A stretch of DNA of 42,680 nucleotides from a virus. Of the stretch, positions 8,774-17,812 are shown piece by piece. The DNA lies in the IMG/VR virus record IMGVR_UViG_3300021479_000037, positions 1 through 42,680 of that record, one strand, 5' to 3'. Position numbers and translations under genes: made by a program. The notes below the pieces were generated by a model. That model searched no databases. It had not been told where the DNA came from and saw only the letters and a program-made list of their open reading frames with translations. Every line of letters starts with the position of its first letter. The stretch's first letter is position 1.

Positions 8774-11700
8774 TTAACTTTCCTGCATAAAGGAGCCGTA
8801 AATCGAAAATGTCAGAATTTCGTCCTGAACTCTACTTATTCCGAAGTTAATGGAACACTGTAAATGACGGCATACCGCCGCTTGGTCTGGAAGTTCAGAG
8901 AAATAGAACCGCTGCCCACGTATCGACCGGCTTTCCGGCTGATTCGGTGGATCAGTGACCCAGTTCGTCAATGGTTCAAAAGGACCATTAAAGAATGGCA
9001 AGGCTTCATCAATAATCACGGAAATGCTTAATGGCGTTCCCGTTCTTACTGAATCAGTCGTTACAAACCCTACGACAGCTACCTGACCCGGTTGGGCAAG
9101 GTTTATGCTTCCAAGTACTGCATTGGCGAAGTAACTACTGGTGTTGTCCTGGAAGAAGTTACTGTCTCTTTTCAGGAGCACGCCTACGCCGCTTTGCACA
9201 GGAAGTGAGGTTGTGTCAGTGCCTGCGAAGGTCACGGAACCATTTCTTGCCAAGAGCCGTCCATTGACTGTCGTTCCGGTATTGACTGAAATACTTGTCA
9301 GTGCCAAAACTGTAGCATTGAGTATGTTCGTAGTGCCAATCGTGGCAGAGCTGCCCACCACAAAGACCACATCTGCTGCTGCCGCACCGCCCACTAAGGC
9401 AATTGTGGAGCCTGCACCTGTGATAAATGTACTTGAACATTGGAACACGTACCTGCCATTGCCATTGAGTGTCAACGTCAAGCCGCCCGTAATATGGAAG
9501 GTTCCCGATGACTCAGAATATGTTCCTGGAGTCAAGGTAACACTTCCTAACTCTGACACAATTGGTGTGGGAGTTAGGGCAGACAATTGACCGAAAAGTG
9601 TAGTAGCATACGCTTGATCCGCTACCGCTATAGGGTCATCTATATGTGTAGCACCATTCACCACTGGTCCACCTGTTACGGAGGAGCCTGGAGATAGGAC
9701 TAAATCGCCATTGATAGTTGTCAATGGTACACTTGTGATCGTTGTTCCGGCCATTACAGCAACATTGGTAAGAACTCCGAAAGTAATGAAGTTTGAGCCT
9801 GCACCGCTCGAAAGTGTGCCAGGACCAAGGAGCAACTTATGCACTCCAGGGAGGACTTCAAGACTCTGAACAGCCTTAACGCCGCCGACGATGGTGGCAA
9901 AAGGTGACCAAGTCAGTCCAGTTTCAGGTGCTGGAGTCGGCATTAGCCGAAACCAACCAAACTTACCGTCTGAGACGTACCAAGCCTGATCTTCACCATC
10001 AACATGCCACGTAACGTATACGTTTGCAGCATTCCAACTCGTGCCAGGATTTCCGTCATTTTTGCGGAATTGGTCACCAATTGGTAAGCCGACGTAAGAA
10101 ACACCAGCTCCGGGATCGAGGATCACGAACTGATTGTCTGTCGTATAGAACCCAATCAAAGCGCCGTTGACATCCAAAGCATTGTAGCTTAGTAGTCCAA
10201 TACCCTTCAGCAAGATTACTGCCTTAGGGATGGTCACGCCATTCGATGTATTCACCAGAAAGATGTCCGACACAGAGAATACAATGACTCCCTGGTTCGT
10301 TGGTACTATCCTCTTAAGCAAACTAGGAAATGTATCAAAGTTTAGAGGTGCAACACCATTCACACCATTGCCTGCTGGCGTATCCGGACCACTTGTCCAA
10401 TAACCTACGTTTCCAACGCTGAAGAAGATCCGACCCAAGTGATAGGTCAGATTGATTGCACCACCTGCTGGTGGAGTGTTCTCTCCAGCGATAGGTGCTG
10501 AAATCAAGTTATTCAAACCAGTATCAGGGGTCGTATCTGTGAATCCCTTCGTCAAATAATCGTGTAATGTTTCAGTATAAATCGAATTGCCCGTCCCAGG
10601 TATTAGGAAGGGTAATGAGCCGCCATCCACAGTACGGAATATGGCAACATAATCGGCTTGTGGGTCAATATTCGCAGGAATAAGTCCACTTCCTGGAGGA
10701 ATTACCACACCTGTTGATCCTACAAAGTTCCCAGTAGAAACTGATAAGGGACTAGCATTAGAGACGGTGTTATCCAATGTATTGACTAGAGCAATAGCAT
10801 ATTGAAACCCGCCAGCTAGTGCACTAATCGTGCCCGGTGGTGGTGCAGCCCCTGGACCTTGATTGATCCAAATTAGATTAGGATTATCAAGTGTAAGGCT
10901 ATTAAGTGTAGTTGAAAATGTAGGTCTAGTCGTTCCTGTGAATCCTGCCTCAAAAGGTGCTTCCGTATTTCCATTAGGATCTAAGATCGTTGAATTTGGC
11001 AGTGTGAAGCCCGTATTTGCACGCCATTGCATATCTGTAATGGGTCCAAAGTTATTCCAAACAAAGTTTCCTGCCGATTCAGTCACATTAGCTCTTGCAG
11101 GAGCAAGAGAAGTAGTATATGCAGGGAATGCTGGCGAAGTTGCACCACTCTCAGCCGGACCTGTGATTAATGTATTTCCATTCGCCGTCACCACAAAGGT
11201 TCTGCCCTGGTGGAACCAATAAGCCCAATCGAACTCGACTGCATAGGAACCCGCTGTCGGAAAGTTCACCACAAAGACATCTGTGGAGAGCCCGCCATCA
11301 TTCAATGGGAGGTTCGTTCCGCCCATAATCGGATAGGAGTTCAAGGCTGTATGTGTAAGATGGTTAGGATCATTATGAGGACCAGACACCAGTGTCGCAC
11401 CACCATTAACACCCCAGACCATGCCGTCATGATGCTTAACAGTAATCGTGTACTGTCCAGCTACTGGAACATTCCAATTAGTCGTGAAGGCTATCTGGAA
11501 ATCTTTGGTAATGCCACTTGAGTTCGGACCTGGAAATGGTGATGTAGTTCCAGTGACCGCACCAGATGCATCAAAAGTATTCCATAATATCGCACTTGCT
11601 GGACTATCTGCTTGAATCGGGTCATCCACGCTAAGTGAAGTTCCCGAAGCCGTTGCCCTAATAGCGAATGGAGATGAACTGCTCGTCTGTTGAAATTGAC

Positions 11701-13057
11701 CGCCTGCGGGACCTCCACCACTTGGCCATTGAGTTGCCGCAACTGGGGCATTCAATGTGATCTGTGAGAAAGGCGCTAACTGGAAGATATCTCCACCAGC
11801 TTCAATGATCTGACCTGCCGGGTAAACTGTGTGTGCTGCCCAAGTTAATGAATCTACTTGAGCGACTGTCCAAGTTACCCCGCCATCGGTTGTGGTGTTG
11901 CCTAATATCGTTGCCCAAGTTGGTTGCGCTGGCCCAGATTTGCCAGCAGTAGTAACCTTTTGAACATTACCGTTGATATCTATGATAATTCCCAAAGGAG
12001 AAAAGAACGTGTTGGGAACCCAAGCGCCTGCTGCACCCGTTGAAACTATAGGTGTATTCGGTGGTGCAACTATTCCCCAATTCTCCACAGAAGGGAGTCC
12101 AGGATGTGTTGCATCAGGTGTTCCACGATTAGTCCATAGTACCGTTCCATCAATCGTCAAGCCGCCTTGGAAGTTATTGCCTGCATTCGGCGTAACTGTG
12201 CTCCAAGTAGGTTGCGTAGCACCAGAAGTTGGCGTACCACCTGTAGCGGTTGCATTTATTGTCTCTGGATTAGAAAATGTACCAGGAATATTGAAGGTAA
12301 ATGTAAAGGTATTTGTGGTAACTGTAAGAATTGTAACGGTTTGGCCCGATAATTGGGAAGTAACTATGGTGCTAGGAAATGTGACAGTAAGTCCTGGGGT
12401 CAACAACCCGGTAAGGGTGGTACTAGAAGTTGCCGTGATTGTGCCACCAACTCCTGAGATATTCGTAATAGGAAATATCGCTGCTGTCAACTGCTGGATG
12501 TTAGTATTAGGGTCAATAAGGAAGGTAGTCAAAAACGGAGTAATAGGTGTGTTCCACTTGGCAAACGCCATCCAAAGTGTAAGAGACTGTAACCACTTCT
12601 TATTATCAAGACCATTGCCAAAATACAAAGTGTTGCCTACAGACTGCATATACGTCTGACCTGCACCTGGAGTCTTGGTCCAAACGAGCGTCTTCACACC
12701 GGCAAATAGCGAGTATAGTGCATTACTCTGATCAACCATCACATCGATCTGCTCAGTAGAGGTATTGAATAGTCGAAATTCTTCAAAACGGTCTACATTG
12801 GCATAGGTATTACTATCAAATACTGAATTTCCTGGCCTACGAGCAAGAGTCAATCGATTCGTAATCTCAACATTAGAGCCTGCAATAAGCGCATCACCTG
12901 AAGCACCATAATATTTCTCTGCCTGACGAGAAGTCGCCGCATCGCGCAATGGACTGCGGTTGGTCCATAAGCCCGATGACCAGCGACCCGTATAGATAGG
13001 TGCGAATCTAGTGGGTTTTTGAGCCTGAGCCCCTGAAATTGACAATTGATTTGGCAA
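8774..13057 (-). CDS. Tail tubular protein B-like giant tail protein with inserted DUF3494 (ice-binding fold) domain
   Basis: A 1427-residue protein. The N-terminus (GRWSSGLWTNRSPLRD, then VDRFEEFRLF and beta-propeller-like strands) and the C-terminus (FANAVLGSINLAQPGQVAVV, SISVIIDEA) resemble large tail tubular/nozzle proteins of T7-like phages. Three modules are inserted. Residues ~280-420 hold repeats of the 'G..QPTW.....TTDGG..WT' type. Residues ~460-650 hold a PA14-like beta domain (NWNVPVAGQYTITVKHHDG). Residues ~1083-1286 hold a DUF3494 domain, the fold of type 1 ice-binding proteins (NGDLVLSPGSSVTGGP, TLTPGTYSESSG, VVGSSATIGT, TTVNGRLLARNG). It likely forms the tail nozzle, with surface modules for adhesion. 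It follows the A-like proteins, as in T7. Confidence 0.8.
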   Translation of the reverse strand: MPNQLSISGAQAQKPTRFAPIYTGRWSSGLWTNRSPLRDAATSRQAEKYYGASGDALIAGSNVEITNRLTLARRPGNSVFDSNTYANVDRFEEFRLFNTSTEQIDVMVDQSNALYSLFAGVKTLVWTKTPGAGQTYMQSVGNTLYFGNGLDNKKWLQSLTLWMAFAKWNTPITPFLTTFLIDPNTNIQQLTAAIFPITNISGVGGTITATSSTTLTGLLTPGLTVTFPSTIVTSQLSGQTVTILTVTTNTFTFTFNIPGTFSNPETINATATGGTPTSGATQPTWSTVTPNAGNNFQGGLTIDGTVLWTNRGTPDATHPGLPSVENWGIVAPPNTPIVSTGAAGAWVPNTFFSPLGIIIDINGNVQKVTTAGKSGPAQPTWATILGNTTTDGGVTWTVAQVDSLTWAAHTVYPAGQIIEAGGDIFQLAPFSQITLNAPVAATQWPSGGGPAGGQFQQTSSSSPFAIRATASGTSLSVDDPIQADSPASAILWNTFDASGAVTGTTSPFPGPNSSGITKDFQIAFTTNWNVPVAGQYTITVKHHDGMVWGVNGGATLVSGPHNDPNHLTHTALNSYPIMGGTNLPLNDGGLSTDVFVVNFPTAGSYAVEFDWAYWFHQGRTFVVTANGNTLITGPAESGATSPAFPAYTTSLAPARANVTESAGNFVWNNFGPITDMQWRANTGFTLPNSTILDPNGNTEAPFEAGFTGTTRPTFSTTLNSLTLDNPNLIWINQGPGAAPPPGTISALAGGFQYAIALVNTLDNTVSNASPLSVSTGNFVGSTGVVIPPGSGLIPANIDPQADYVAIFRTVDGGSLPFLIPGTGNSIYTETLHDYLTKGFTDTTPDTGLNNLISAPIAGENTPPAGGAINLTYHLGRIFFSVGNVGYWTSGPDTPAGNGVNGVAPLNFDTFPSLLKRIVPTNQGVIVFSVSDIFLVNTSNGVTIPKAVILLKGIGLLSYNALDVNGALIGFYTTDNQFVILDPGAGVSYVGLPIGDQFRKNDGNPGTSWNAANVYVTWHVDGEDQAWYVSDGKFGWFRLMPTPAPETGLTWSPFATIVGGVKAVQSLEVLPGVHKLLLGPGTLSSGAGSNFITFGVLTNVAVMAGTTITSVPLTTINGDLVLSPGSSVTGGPVVNGATHIDDPIAVADQAYATTLFGQLSALTPTPIVSELGSVTLTPGTYSESSGTFHITGGLTLTLNGNGRYVFQCSSTFITGAGSTIALVGGAAAADVVFVVGSSATIGTTNILNATVLALTSISVNTGTTVNGRLLARNGSVTFAGTDTTSLPVQSGVGVLLKRDSNFFQDNTSSYFANAVLGSINLAQPGQVAVVGFVTTDSVRTGTPLSISVIIDEALPFFNGPFEPLTNWVTDPPNQPESRSIRGQRFYFSELPDQAAVCRHLQCSINFGISRVQDEILTFSIYGSFMQES

Positions 13058-13070
13058 GGTAGCTCCTAAA

Positions 13071-14234
13071 CTAAACTGTGACTACTTGGTAGAGCCATTC
13101 TAAATCCGTAAACGTATTATCAGCCGGAAGTGTTGAAATCGCTGTTTGATCGCCCGAAGTGGTTAGCCCTATCATCCCAAACCCTGCATTTGCCCCTGCT
13201 GAAGCTTGGGCAAATAGCAAATTTGAATTTCCAGCAACATTTGCTATATAGAAAGCTGCCGTGTAGTCATGAAGTGTATCTAATGCTAAATTTATAGGAT
13301 CAGATTCAATGAATGTGGGGGTTTCTCCAGAGTTTAGTGCCAATGTCTGGGCTCCCAATCCTCCAATAGTTATTGGGGTTGATGAGATTACCGCCAGAGA
13401 ATTTGCTAAAGTGGTCAAAAGCACCATATTCCCTAATACTAGAGGAAAACTATTATGGTTATCTGCAATGGCCATTCTCATTTTCCAATTATTAGCTACC
13501 GGATTATTGATAAGGTTCCGTCCATAAATTTTATTGAATATAGTAATATTTTGGAATCCAGAAGTTGCAATATTCCCAAGATTAATAATTCTCCATCCTA
13601 GAGTGACATTTCTTCCTGCTGGAATGGTTGAAGAAGTAGGTGATGCAATCGTAACATTTCCACCTGAGGTATTAGTTAGGGTGACATTCGCACCAGCAAC
13701 CAAATTTAGAGTCAACTGCGAGGAGTTTGCAACGCCATTCGTCTCTACGATGAGAGGTGCCACAGTCCCAGATGAAATCGTAATATTTTGTCCTGCCGAT
13801 GCCACTGTTACGTTAGTTCCTGCGATAATGTTAATAGCGCCAGTTTCCGTGTTTAAACTAGTAACACCTGATCCACCACCTGAATTCACAATACTAAGAC
13901 TGTTAGGAATCCATGTTCCTAGATCGAAAGTTGCACCGGACACCACTACTTGGTACTGTGGTCCCCATGCTAATTGACCTTTAGCCGTGAATGCATTTAC
14001 TGTGTAGTAACTGTTCACCGGAGTAAGGTCATCATTACCCCAAACCAATACCGTACCTGATACGTTCCCACTACCATCCAAGGGAACCCGTATCTTAATG
14101 CCAAAACCTACCTGACCGACTCCTGTAGCCACTTCATCTTGTGAAAGTTCCATGGTAAGAAATCCAAGGGCCAGCGGGTTTCCTTCCAGATCTTGGAAGC
14201 CACCACCGATGAGTTGGGTCTTAGTTAATGCCAT
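13071..14234 (-). CDS. Tail fibre/appendage protein
   Basis: A 387-residue protein starting MALTKTQLIGGGFQDLEGNP, an opening often seen in phage tail appendage proteins that begin with a small anchoring beta domain (residues ~1-110). The middle carries two copies of the fibre repeat (SGVTSLNTETGAINIIAGTN and LNLVAGANVTLTNTSGGNVT), as in the 468-residue fibre. The C-terminal ~170 residues are a beta-rich domain. It lies between the tail tubular A-like and B-like genes, so it may connect tube and fibres. Confidence 0.75.
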   Translation of the reverse strand: MALTKTQLIGGGFQDLEGNPLALGFLTMELSQDEVATGVGQVGFGIKIRVPLDGSGNVSGTVLVWGNDDLTPVNSYYTVNAFTAKGQLAWGPQYQVVVSGATFDLGTWIPNSLSIVNSGGGSGVTSLNTETGAINIIAGTNVTVASAGQNITISSGTVAPLIVETNGVANSSQLTLNLVAGANVTLTNTSGGNVTIASPTSSTIPAGRNVTLGWRIINLGNIATSGFQNITIFNKIYGRNLINNPVANNWKMRMAIADNHNSFPLVLGNMVLLTTLANSLAVISSTPITIGGLGAQTLALNSGETPTFIESDPINLALDTLHDYTAAFYIANVAGNSNLLFAQASAGANAGFGMIGLTTSGDQTAISTLPADNTFTDLEWLYQVVTV

Positions 14235-14243
14235 GGGATCTCC

Positions 14244-14960
14244 TTATTGGCCGCGAGCGGCTGTGCCTTGCTGTATGTTCTGTGACATCATCATCGGTTG
14301 TCCTGAAATAGCAGACCATTGCGAAAGGAAAACGTTACGCTCAACTTCCGTCAAGCCCTGGTTAGCGGCTAAAAGTGCACTAACGAACTTACCATTGGCC
14401 TGCGCTGCGCGTGGGTCATCAGCGAAGAACCACATAAGAGTAAGAAATCCCCACTGGAAAATATGACTATACATATCGGGCAAGGGTGTAAGTGTCTGCG
14501 CAGTGCTCGTAAACAATGGTGCAGCACTTTGTATGGTAACACTAACCGAGTAAATCTTCTCAGGAATAGGCATGAACCGGAATGTTATATTACCCGTACC
14601 GTTATCAAACTCAGCAGAGATGTTACGGGGACGCCCTGCGGTAGAGTCTAGAGCTAACCCCACCTTCTCTTCCATCTCAATCCATTTAGCTATGGTAGGA
14701 TCAAATACACTAGCATCCTCAATCCATCCAAAATTAGCCACTGCCTGAGCATAGTCTTGTGTGGCTATAATTGTCGAAAAAGTCTTAACTTGCCTATTCC
14801 AACGCCACCTAAAAGGTGGTCCAAGGAGAGTCTGCATCACCATATTGGCCGCTGTCATCGCTGGTTCTTGAAAGTTACCAAGGTTGGATACTCTGCCAAA
14901 ATTCAACTTGCTAGAGAATTCTAAGATTTGAGCGAGTGTCACAGTTGAAACATTAGCCAT
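14244..14960 (-). CDS. Tail tubular protein A-like (gatekeeper/adaptor)
   Basis: A 238-residue protein. It is recognisable by the helical start (AMTAANMVMQTLLGPPFRWRWNR), a central beta sandwich (ISAEFDNGTGNITFRFMPIP) and a helical end with 'PDMYSHIFQWGFLTLMWFFA'. This plan matches adaptor/tail tubular A proteins that sit under the portal in T7-like phages. It is a diverged copy of the next protein upstream (14971-16083), which shares the '(F)xWxxNR' segment, the 'TLxPxPDxY' segment and the overall order. It is coupled to its neighbours by gaps of about ten bases. Confidence 0.7.
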   Translation of the reverse strand: MANVSTVTLAQILEFSSKLNFGRVSNLGNFQEPAMTAANMVMQTLLGPPFRWRWNRQVKTFSTIIATQDYAQAVANFGWIEDASVFDPTIAKWIEMEEKVGLALDSTAGRPRNISAEFDNGTGNITFRFMPIPEKIYSVSVTIQSAAPLFTSTAQTLTPLPDMYSHIFQWGFLTLMWFFADDPRAAQANGKFVSALLAANQGLTEVERNVFLSQWSAISGQPMMMSQNIQQGTAARGQ

Positions 14961-14970
14961 TTAGTATCCT

Positions 14971-16083
14971 TTAGTTACCCCAACCCCAAGGTCTGTCGGG
15001 ACGCGATATCAATCCAGAGATCCAGTTGGAGTCCATTACTGAGGTTCCTGGATAGAACCCATAGTCTTCCTTCTCGCGGTCAGACTGCTTAACGCAATCG
15101 GATAGATCTTTCATCCACAGAGCATTTTCGGCAGTGAATCTTGCACGAACCTTAGAGTCTGCGGAACGACGCACACATTGCGTATAGAAGCCTTGTTTGA
15201 AGTACTCAACATAGTCATCTGGAATCGGCTCTAGCGTCTGCTGTAATGATGTAAATACCGGAATACGTTGCTGCCCTATTGGCTGAAATACCCAAGCCGT
15301 TCCCGTCTGCGGAGGCAAAGGATTCACACGGAAGCCTTGGCTGCTCGGATCAATTGCGGTCCAAACTGTCGTTCCATCGGTGACTGTGCTCGCCACTGTA
15401 TTCGGACTGGCATAGGTCGGGAAGCTCGGAGGATTCGTCCAAACTGGTTGTGTAGCGCCGCAAGTGCCGAATGTCGTTACAACCCAAAGATTGCCATTAG
15501 GATCTTTAATTCCTGTCGTAGCATTAGCAGGTTGCGTCAGAAGTCCGATTGGGTTCGTATAAATAACATTGGGTCCAGGATTCTGTAATCCTGAAAGATT
15601 CTTACCAATTCCACCTTGGTCACCACCAAGATTGCCTGTGGTCGGTCCAAGTGGGGTTGCTCCCCAAGTTCCAGCAAGTAGCATAGAATTCGGAAGCCAG
15701 CATAATTTGCCAGGATACCCGGTCTGTAAGAAGGTAACATCCAGGTCACGGACACACTCTACTTCATACTTTGCCTTAAGATTGGTCTGTTGGTTAATAT
15801 TCACTGCCCAACAGTTCTCAAGCCAACCAAGATTTAATAGGCCGGGAATGAAGTAATCTTGCTGAAAGCTTATCGTCACGAAACTGGGTGTATTGAAGCG
15901 GTTGAACTTCCAGTTGAAAGGTGCACCATCGGCAGAGCCTGCCAACATTTTTGTAACAACTGTGTTCGCAATATCCAAGGCCGGTTGATCGGAGAACCCA
16001 CCGGAAGCCAGAACTGGAGCAAGATCACCGAAAGTTGAGGCTGAATCCGCAATTTGAGAAATCGTAATCGTGCTATTAGCCAA
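14971..16083 (-). CDS. Tail tubular protein A-like paralogue, larger form
   Basis: Predicted to start at a TTG at 16083, which has AAGGAG five bases before it; the upstream reading (16107) has no such signal. It gives 370 residues. It shares with the 238-residue neighbour the 'GAPFNWKFNR' region, 'LEPIPDDYVEYFKQGFYTQC' and a helical end. An insertion at about residues 170-260 (NGNLWVVTTFGTCGATQPVW ... TDGTTVWTAIDP) is the same repeat type as in the giant tail protein. A duplicated adaptor is unusual; one copy may form the adaptor ring and the other a second ring or collar. Confidence 0.7.
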   Translation of the reverse strand: MANSTITISQIADSASTFGDLAPVLASGGFSDQPALDIANTVVTKMLAGSADGAPFNWKFNRFNTPSFVTISFQQDYFIPGLLNLGWLENCWAVNINQQTNLKAKYEVECVRDLDVTFLQTGYPGKLCWLPNSMLLAGTWGATPLGPTTGNLGGDQGGIGKNLSGLQNPGPNVIYTNPIGLLTQPANATTGIKDPNGNLWVVTTFGTCGATQPVWTNPPSFPTYASPNTVASTVTDGTTVWTAIDPSSQGFRVNPLPPQTGTAWVFQPIGQQRIPVFTSLQQTLEPIPDDYVEYFKQGFYTQCVRRSADSKVRARFTAENALWMKDLSDCVKQSDREKEDYGFYPGTSVMDSNWISGLISRPDRPWGWGN

Positions 16084-16113
16084 AGTGGCTCCTTGATCTA
16101 AACGCAAATAGTG

Positions 16114-16135
16114 AGGGGACCCCGAAAGGTCCCCT
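16114..16135 (-). terminator. Strong hairpin between tail adaptor and upstream gene
   Basis: The arms AGGGGACC and GGTCCCCT pair perfectly over 8 bases around a 6-base loop. No T-run follows on the minus strand (CACTATTTG), so it may be a weak terminator or an RNA processing/stability hairpin rather than a full intrinsic terminator. Confidence 0.55.
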
Positions 16136-16141
16136 TAGTGT

Positions 16142-16780
16142 TTAACGGAGCGTCGAACTGCGGGTCACTGTGCGAAAATGTTCTCCATCATCGCTGAAGC
16201 GCCACTGAGTTCCACCACTCGTGATTGAATTGGTCGAAAGTTGAAGTGCGGCTTTATAAACGTCCCCGGCCAACTTGTAGCCAGCTTCATCAAACGTTCC
16301 ATTGACAGTGAAGTCCACACGCACTGGCGGCTTCCAGGTCTTTGCGCAACGCAAACAACGTTGCCAAGTATCTCCATTAGGAAGCATGTGCCTCATAAGA
16401 CAATGATCGTCTTTCTGGCCTTTGCCCTGCATGAAGCCCTGAATACCATTTCCACCTTTACGGTGGGTGCAATTCATCTGGTGCGCAGTCTCACCCTGAA
16501 GGGTAGCACGCAATGTCTGGCCGTTCTGCTTCGACTTCTGAGTCTTGTCTTGAATCTTCATAGACCGTTCGTCACGGAGCTGCTGCATGTTCTCTGCATT
16601 GAACTTGCGTTCTGCGATAGCTAGGGTACGATCTTCGAGTTCCGCTGCCTTTGCGGCCAACTCGGCTCTCTTGATTTCGAGTTCTAGCTGCTTGATTTCG
16701 AGATCAGCCGCTTCCACAGCGGAGAGCTTGACTTCCTTAACTTCGGGTTCCACTACTGATTTCTTTTTGGTATCTTCCAT
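16142..16780 (-). CDS. Coiled-coil protein with Cys/His cluster
   Basis: A 212-residue protein starting MEDTKKKSVVEPEVKEVK; the ATG at 16780 follows AAGAGGAGAATT. Residues ~18-85 are a long charged helix (EAADLEIKQLELEIKRAEL), very likely a coiled coil. Residues ~100-150 hold spaced Cys and His (NCTHRKGG, DDHCLMRHM, RCLRCAKTW), a possible metal-binding knuckle. The end (GGTQWRFSDDGEHFRTV) looks like a small beta unit. It lies between the head-decoration genes and the tail genes; a virion or assembly role is inferred. The family is not recognised. Confidence 0.65.
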   Translation of the reverse strand: MEDTKKKSVVEPEVKEVKLSAVEAADLEIKQLELEIKRAELAAKAAELEDRTLAIAERKFNAENMQQLRDERSMKIQDKTQKSKQNGQTLRATLQGETAHQMNCTHRKGGNGIQGFMQGKGQKDDHCLMRHMLPNGDTWQRCLRCAKTWKPPVRVDFTVNGTFDEAGYKLAGDVYKAALQLSTNSITSGGTQWRFSDDGEHFRTVTRSSTLR

Positions 16781-16790
16781 AATTCTCCTC

Positions 16791-17417
16791 TTAAACTGCT
16801 TTGTAGAAGTTGCGATAATCATATAGAGTGCGCAGATAGCGACTACTCGCGGGTCCGACTGGCAAACCGAATTCTTCCCTTACGGCTTGTTCCGTCAGAA
16901 CACCTTTTAGGATCAACTGCAACAATACTGTGCGCCAACCCCTGTAGCGTGAATTCACTACTAGGCCGCGACTGTCAAATCTCAAAATCTCGAATTCCGT
17001 CGTCCATCCGGCCTGGACCCATCCAGCTATTTCCAGAGGACCGATCAGTTTGCGCTGCACGACCAACACGAGTTTGTCCGCGTGCGGGTGCTGTCTGTAC
17101 CAGCACTGTATGCCTATCTGGCGAAGCCGGTTGATGAGTTCTGCGCTGTGCATCGGACGTCCAACGCGTGGCTTCACATCCGCATATTCTTTGGGGTCGA
17201 TGAACTGATACTGCTTCGACATCGCCTGACTCATTTCGAGCTGTTCTGCCAAGGCTTCTTCATTCTGCTGCGAAGACTTGGTATGGTGCTTCTGGCTGTA
17301 GATTTCCACTTCTTTAGCCAGTCTCGGGTTCATTTTCAGGTCCATCTCACGAGCATAAGATTGCCATGGAGACTCTTCACTGGTATGCGTTCCCTTAATC
17401 TTAGGTTGTACTTGCAT
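16791..17417 (-). CDS. Unrecognised late protein
   Basis: A 208-residue protein starting MQVQPKIKGTHTSEE. The ATG at 17417 has GAGGAGAGAA directly before it; the earlier ATG (17450) does not. The N-terminal half is polar and helical (EALAEQLEMSQAMSKQYQF). The C-terminal half is more structured (KLVLVVQRKLIGPLEIAGW, YRGWRTVLLQLILKGVLTE). It opens a leftward unit behind a ~220-base leader and a promoter-like site (17649-17664), and is coupled to the coiled-coil gene downstream, whose ribosome site overlaps its stop. No function can be assigned. Confidence 0.65.
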   Translation of the reverse strand: MQVQPKIKGTHTSEESPWQSYAREMDLKMNPRLAKEVEIYSQKHHTKSSQQNEEALAEQLEMSQAMSKQYQFIDPKEYADVKPRVGRPMHSAELINRLRQIGIQCWYRQHPHADKLVLVVQRKLIGPLEIAGWVQAGWTTEFEILRFDSRGLVVNSRYRGWRTVLLQLILKGVLTEQAVREEFGLPVGPASSRYLRTLYDYRNFYKAV

Positions 17418-17648
17418 TTCTCTCCTCATTTTTGCTTTGTGGCCCCTCAAAGACCCCTTACAGGCAGTTTAAAGTGCCTTCAAGGAGCCAAAAGCCTAGA
17501 AACTAACCTAAACAGGGTAATTATTCCTGTATTTAGTCGGTCGTTAGGTGCCGAATGGCCTATTCCGCACACAACTATGGACAAACAACAAGCTGGAGTG
17601 GGTAATCCGACCTCTCCAAGCCCTCATTTGCCCTTATCTAGATCATCT

Positions 17649-17664
17649 CTATACTACTATTATA
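17649..17664 (-). promoter_or_regulatory. Phage-type promoter candidate (copy b)
   Basis: The minus strand reads TATAATAGTAGTATAGAG. It is identical over 16 bases to the site at 28514-28529. TGC precedes the TATAAT, so an extended -10 host promoter is an alternative reading. It lies between genes, at the head of a 220-base untranslated leader. Confidence 0.6.
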
Positions 17665-17670
17665 GCACAG

Positions 17671-17811
17671 TTAATTGTCTTTAGTCTCTTCACAATACTG
17701 TTTGAATAGCTCTGAAAGCGCCCTTTCAAGTTTACGGACATGTCTACGCATGAATCGTACTTCGCGCTTCAACTGCCCATTTTCCACTGCCAAATCCTCT
17801 TGGTGATCCAT
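17671..17811 (-). CDS. Small coiled-coil protein
   Basis: A 46-residue protein, MDHQEDLAVENGQLKREVRF..., with heptad-like Leu/Val/Phe spacing and many Lys/Arg/Glu, giving a short coiled coil. The start at 17811 is set by AGAGGAGTAAC, in which the TAA is the stop of the gene before. The longer reading in the same frame (to 18162) lies across the Cys-rich gene and is not real. It could be a small assembly factor or a leucine-zipper-type regulator; nothing more can be said. Confidence 0.65.
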   Translation of the reverse strand: MDHQEDLAVENGQLKREVRFMRRHVRKLERALSELFKQYCEETKDN

Positions 17812-17812
17812 G

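Noticed and set aside
2091-13977. Many plus-strand ORFs across the fibre and tail genes
   Set aside because: They are antisense shadows created by Thr/Val/Gly/Ser-rich codons of the minus-strand genes and lack ribosome sites.
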